Origin: Bacillota bacterium
GTDB lineage: Bacteria; Bacillota; Dehalobacteriia; UBA4068; UBA4997
Length of the DNA stretch: 16,414 nucleotides
Assembly (NCBI GenBank): GCA_017398165.1
Contig: JAFQHB010000182.1
Coordinates: 1-16,414 of the forward strand
Reading direction: 5' to 3'
The notes under the pieces were generated by a model. It did no database searches and was not told the origin of the DNA. It saw only the letters and a program-made list of their open reading frames with translations. The position numbers were made by a program, and so were the translations under genes. Below, in pieces: positions 13,759 to 16,414 of this stretch (its first letter is position 1; the number at the start of each line of letters is the position of its first letter).

Positions 13759-14753
13759 AGCAGCCCCCGGCCAAAGGCGCAGTATTTATCCTCTGCCAGC
13801 ACGTCGCCATCGTTGTAATACGCTGCCCGTGCCCGGCAGCCGCCGCAGATATCCTTGTAGCCGCATCTGCCGCAGACGCCGCTGTAAGCCTGCGTACGCA
13901 GCCGCGCAAAGACCTCGCTGTCCCGCCATATCTCGTCAAAAGGCTGCTGATGCACGTCGCCTGCCACCTCCGTCATATAGGCGCAGGGGCGTACCTGCCC
14001 CACCGGGCTGATGATGCAATACGTCAGCCCCGCCAGACAGCCACGGGAAAAGCGGGGATCCAAATCCACCCCGAGCTGTTTGGCTACCCGTGTGAATTGC
14101 GGCGCACAAGTCGGCTTGATAGGGATCGATACCTGACGCTGCTTCTCCATAATGCTGCGCAGCAGCTCTTCGTATTCCATCACCTCGACGGCGGTATCCT
14201 CGATGTAGACGCCGCGGCCCACCGGTATCAGGAAGAACAGATACACGGCATCCGCCCCCGCCTGCACGGCAAAATCTATTATATCGCCTACCTCAGACTT
14301 GTTCCAATCCATCACCGTCATATGTATCTGGAAATTCAGCCCCGCCGCCCGACAGTTGGCCATACCATCCACCGCCTGCTGCCACGCACCGGCCATCCCA
14401 CGGAAAGCATCGTGCCGCGCTACGTCCAGGCTATCCAGACTGATACCCATTGATGCCGCTCCGGCATGCTGCAGCCGCAGGGCAGTATCGGCATCTATCA
14501 GTGTGCCGTTGGTGCCAAAAACCGGCCGCAGCCCCTTGTCCGCCGCGTATTGCACCAGCTCAAAAATATCAGCGCGCATCAGCGGTTCACCGCCGCTGAA
14601 GATCATAATTTTGAAGCCCGCCCGGGCAATACCGTCGATCAGCCGCTTGCCCTCATCGGTAGTCAGCTCGTTTTCCCGGCAATCACCGGCATCCTGATAA
14701 CAATGGCTGCATTTCAAATTACAGCGGTTGGTGGTCATCCACGAAACGATCAT
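13755..14753 (-). CDS. Radical SAM/SPASM protein, NirJ2/AhbD-like
   Basis: This protein of 332 residues uses S-adenosylmethionine and an iron-sulfur cluster for radical chemistry. The motif CNLKCSHC gives cluster cysteines C11, C15 and C18, followed by GGEP (54-57), the SAM-binding site. The C-terminal half carries a SPASM-type auxiliary cluster set: C239, C246, C257, C294, C297, C303, C306 and C325. The opening TTNRCNLKCSHCYQDAG and the FFLIPVGRG stretch recall putative haem d1/haem proteins NirJ2 and AhbD, but SPASM peptide-maturation enzymes also look like this. I chose ATG 14753 with GAGGAG 8 nt upstream; a TTG at 14777 is the other candidate. It heads the ABC operon and overlaps the binding-protein gene by 4 nt, implying a shared task. 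Only a TATAAT-like -10 near 14800 was seen as promoter. Confidence 0.85.
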   Translation of the reverse strand: MIVSWMTTNRCNLKCSHCYQDAGDCRENELTTDEGKRLIDGIARAGFKIMIFSGGEPLMRADIFELVQYAADKGLRPVFGTNGTLIDADTALRLQHAGAASMGISLDSLDVARHDAFRGMAGAWQQAVDGMANCRAAGLNFQIHMTVMDWNKSEVGDIIDFAVQAGADAVYLFFLIPVGRGVYIEDTAVEVMEYEELLRSIMEKQRQVSIPIKPTCAPQFTRVAKQLGVDLDPRFSRGCLAGLTYCIISPVGQVRPCAYMTEVAGDVHQQPFDEIWRDSEVFARLRTQAYSGVCGRCGYKDICGGCRARAAYYNDGDVLAEDKYCAFGRGLL

Positions 14754-14814
14754 CAACTTCACTCCTCTTGTCCTCAATCAGTGCTTAAAACATTATTATA
14801 TACTATTTTCTGCC

Positions 14815-14853
14815 AAAAAGAAAGAGCCGCAGGCAGAATCGCTGCCCCGGCTC
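14815..14853 (-). terminator. Terminator of the potassium-uptake operon
   Basis: On the minus strand GAGCCG (14848-14853) pairs with CGGCTC (14824-14829), with an inner GGCAG/CTGCC stem (14832-14836 with 14842-14846), followed by TTTCTTTTT. It lies about 41 nt past the trkA stop and abuts the start region of the radical SAM operon. Confidence 0.8.
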
Positions 14854-14894
14854 GCAGGTGTTATAATAATGTCCGCTAAATCAGTTGGTTGTCG

Positions 14895-15542
14895 TCAGAA
14901 GTGCAGCAGACTATCGACATCGTGGTTGTCGCCCAGGATGAAGATAGTCTCGTCGCTGCGGAAGCAGTGTCTGGGGTCGGGCAGCGGCTCCAGAATGCCG
15001 TTGCACTTGGTGGCCAGAATGTTGATGCGGTATTTCTGGCGGATAGAGAGGTCGATCATACTCTTGCCGACCCAGGAGGGCGGCACCGATGTCTCGTAGA
15101 TAGAGTACTCCGGCGTCAGCTCGATATAATCAAAGATATGATCGCTGCTGTAACGGATGGCTGCCCAGTTGGCCATCTGCTTTTCGGGGTAAATGACCTG
15201 ATCGGCGCCGTTTCGCAGCAGGATCTTGGCGTGGACATCGCGCGTTGCCCGGGAGAGGACGAAACGGGCGCCGTTTTCCTTCAGCAGGGCGGTAGTCTCG
15301 ACAGAGCTTTGGAAATCATCACCGATGGCGACGATGCAGACGTCAAAATTACGCACGCCGAGCGAGGCGATAAAATGCTCGTTGGTGCTGTCGCCGATCT
15401 GGGCGTTGGTGACGTTGTGCAGATGCTCGTTGACACGTTGTTCGTTGCGGTCGATGGCCAGCACCTCGTGGTGCAGCTCCTTTAGCCGCTGGGCAATATG
15501 ATAGCCAAAACGGCCAAGACCGATCAGTAGGATGGATTTCAT
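14895..15542 (-). CDS. ktrA: Potassium uptake regulatory subunit TrkA/KtrA
   Basis: This 215-residue cytoplasmic RCK protein gates the membrane channel KtrB/TrkH. The RCK_N Rossmann domain (residues 1 to about 125) has GLGRFG (8-13) and D31 after the second strand, as in NAD/ATP-binding RCK domains. GDSTNEHF and the VVAIGDD-like CIVAIGDD segment follow. The RCK_C domain (about 135-215) ends with the typical ETIFILGDNHDVDSL stretch and may bind c-di-AMP, as known in Firmicutes homologues. Length matches single-unit KtrA rather than the doubled E. coli TrkA. GGAAG precedes the ATG. It is encoded 171 nt downstream of the ktrB-like gene on the same strand; the gap includes three imperfect 14-nt repeats. 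Confidence 0.94.
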   Translation of the reverse strand: MKSILLIGLGRFGYHIAQRLKELHHEVLAIDRNEQRVNEHLHNVTNAQIGDSTNEHFIASLGVRNFDVCIVAIGDDFQSSVETTALLKENGARFVLSRATRDVHAKILLRNGADQVIYPEKQMANWAAIRYSSDHIFDYIELTPEYSIYETSVPPSWVGKSMIDLSIRQKYRINILATKCNGILEPLPDPRHCFRSDETIFILGDNHDVDSLLHF

Positions 15543-15561
15543 AGCGATACTTCCTTTGGAT

Positions 15562-15608
15562 GAAAATTAGTCTTTGAAAATCAGCTTTTTAGTGGAAAAT
15601 CAGTCTTT
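15562..15608. repeat. Three imperfect 14-nt direct repeats upstream of ktrA
   Basis: GAAAATTAGTCTTT (15562-15575), GAAAATCAGCTTTT (15576-15589) and GAAAATCAGTCTTT (15595-15608) lie between the trkH stop and ktrA start. They code for nothing. Slippage or a regulatory role are both possible. Confidence 0.6.
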
Positions 15609-15713
15609 AACGCAGAAAAGTGGTTTGCTGCTGAAAATGCAGAGGTTTTAAGCAGTAAGTGTGCTTTGACTCGACTGAACGGGTGTGGCAGCACCGTGCA
15701 GTACTAAGCAGAC

Positions 15714-16414
15714 TCAGCCGACGAAAACACGTTCTTCGGGGTATTTCCAGTGGGTATTGGTGTATTTGATCGTCATCGCATAGATCATAGTAAGACCGCC
15801 CACCCGGCCGAAATACATCTGCATAATGATTATCAGGCGCGATAGGGATGAAAGCTCCGGCGTGATGCCAAGCGACAGACCGACGGTGCCGACGGCCGAG
15901 GCGGATTCAAACATCGCCGTCAGCATTGGAATGTCTTCGATCGAACAAATCAGAAAGCCACCCAGCCAAAAGAGCAGCATATACAGCATAAAGATGGCGG
16001 ATGCGCTGCGCAGCACATCGTGTCCGATGCGGCGGCCGAAGCAGTTGGCGTTCTCCTGATGGCGGAAAACAGCGACCATACTGAGCAGCAGTACCGCCAT
16101 AGTCGTCACCTTGAAGCCGCCCGCGGTAGAGCCGGGTGCGCCGCCGATCATCATAGCTGCGATAGTCAGCAGCAGGCCTCCTTCGCTCATATTGGTATAA
16201 TCCAGTGTGCAAAAGCCCGAGGTGCGCGACGAGGCCGACTGGAAGAAAGCTGCCAGCAGCTTTTCCTGCAGGCTGAGGTGAGCCCACTGCGGTTGATTGA
16301 ATTCATACAGAATATAATACAGGAATGTCAGTGCGATAACGGCACTGATGGTGCAGACGATCAGCTTGGTCTGCAGCATACAATAGTGCGGGTTGCGGCG
16401 GTTGGTGTAGAGAT
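15714..16414 (-). CDS. ktrB: Potassium uptake channel subunit TrkH/KtrB (3' part, runs off right edge)
   Basis: This is the C-terminal half of the potassium channel/transporter partner of KtrA. The reading frame stays open to the right edge, through residues before the in-frame ATG at 16379 (YTNRRNPHYCMLQTKL), so that ATG is internal. About 233 residues are visible of an expected 440-480. Two of the four pore loops are present: ASSRTSGFCTLDY (third) and FESASAVGTVGLSLGIT (fourth), each with the conserved selectivity-filter glycine. Several hydrophobic helices surround them, and the gene ends in a short cytoplasmic tail (KYTNTHWKYPEERVFVG). The motif APGSTAGGFKVTTMAVL, typical of the third/fourth domain link, is present. 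With ktrA it forms a high-capacity K+ uptake pair in the membrane. Confidence 0.93.
   Translation of the reverse strand, partial: LYTNRRNPHYCMLQTKLIVCTISAVIALTFLYYILYEFNQPQWAHLSLQEKLLAAFFQSASSRTSGFCTLDYTNMSEGGLLLTIAAMMIGGAPGSTAGGFKVTTMAVLLLSMVAVFRHQENANCFGRRIGHDVLRSASAIFMLYMLLFWLGGFLICSIEDIPMLTAMFESASAVGTVGLSLGITPELSSLSRLIIIMQMYFGRVGGLTMIYAMTIKYTNTHWKYPEERVFVG

Overview
The window looks like chromosome from a Gram-positive, probably spore-forming anaerobe of the Clostridia or a close relative. Evidence for this is a YlmC/YmxH-type PRC-barrel sporulation protein beside nrdR, purine-rich AGGAGG-type ribosome binding sites, frequent GTG/TTG starts, consensus sigma-A promoters, a lipoprotein-type ABC binding protein, a KtrAB/TrkAH potassium system and a NirJ2/AhbD-like radical SAM protein. 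The species cannot be named from the sequence alone. I see no phage, transposase, integrase, CRISPR array, rRNA or replication origin.

Layout. Positions 111-2123 (minus strand): a HAD-IIA phosphatase with a TTG start, then two stacked hairpins, then ylmC/ymxH, then nrdR with its own promoter and terminator. Positions 2124-2523: a 400-nt divergent spacer with a near-perfect sigma-A promoter for the next gene. Positions 2524-4275 (plus): a secreted VanY-type D,D-carboxypeptidase with terminator, then a divergent cis-prenyltransferase. Positions 4365-4667: a promoter, tRNA-Arg(CCU), tRNA-Gln(CUG) and a strong terminator, followed by a two-copy palindromic repeat. Positions 4910-5389: tadA. Positions 5406-8953: a serine-biosynthesis operon serC-serA-DUF1015 with promoter, leader and terminator. 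Positions 9000-10033: a ZIP-family metal transporter whose promoter carries a DtxR-like palindrome over the start site, ending in a terminator shared with the convergent gene. Positions 10076-14753 (minus): a radical SAM/SPASM protein, a FecB/BtuF-type lipoprotein, a FecCD permease and a FecE-type ATPase, tightly overlapped, followed by a lower-GC TraX-family membrane protein. Positions 14815-16414 (minus): the KtrA/TrkA potassium regulator preceded by the 3' part of its partner KtrB/TrkH, which runs off the right edge.

How the genes work together. The serine operon gives the first two enzymes of phosphoserine synthesis and replaces the expected phosphatase SerB with a DUF1015 protein carrying a DGHHR motif. 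The ABC operon is built for an iron-siderophore, haem or corrinoid-type ligand, and the radical SAM gene at its head suggests tailoring or use of that ligand. The ZIP gene is probably controlled by metal. The two tRNAs both have C34 anticodons and read G-ending codons (AGG, CAG). The points I rate most interesting are the SerB-less serine operon with DGHHR, the radical SAM-ABC coupling, the DtxR-like operator, the divergent prenyltransferase, the stacked hairpins before ylmC and the small palindromic repeat array.
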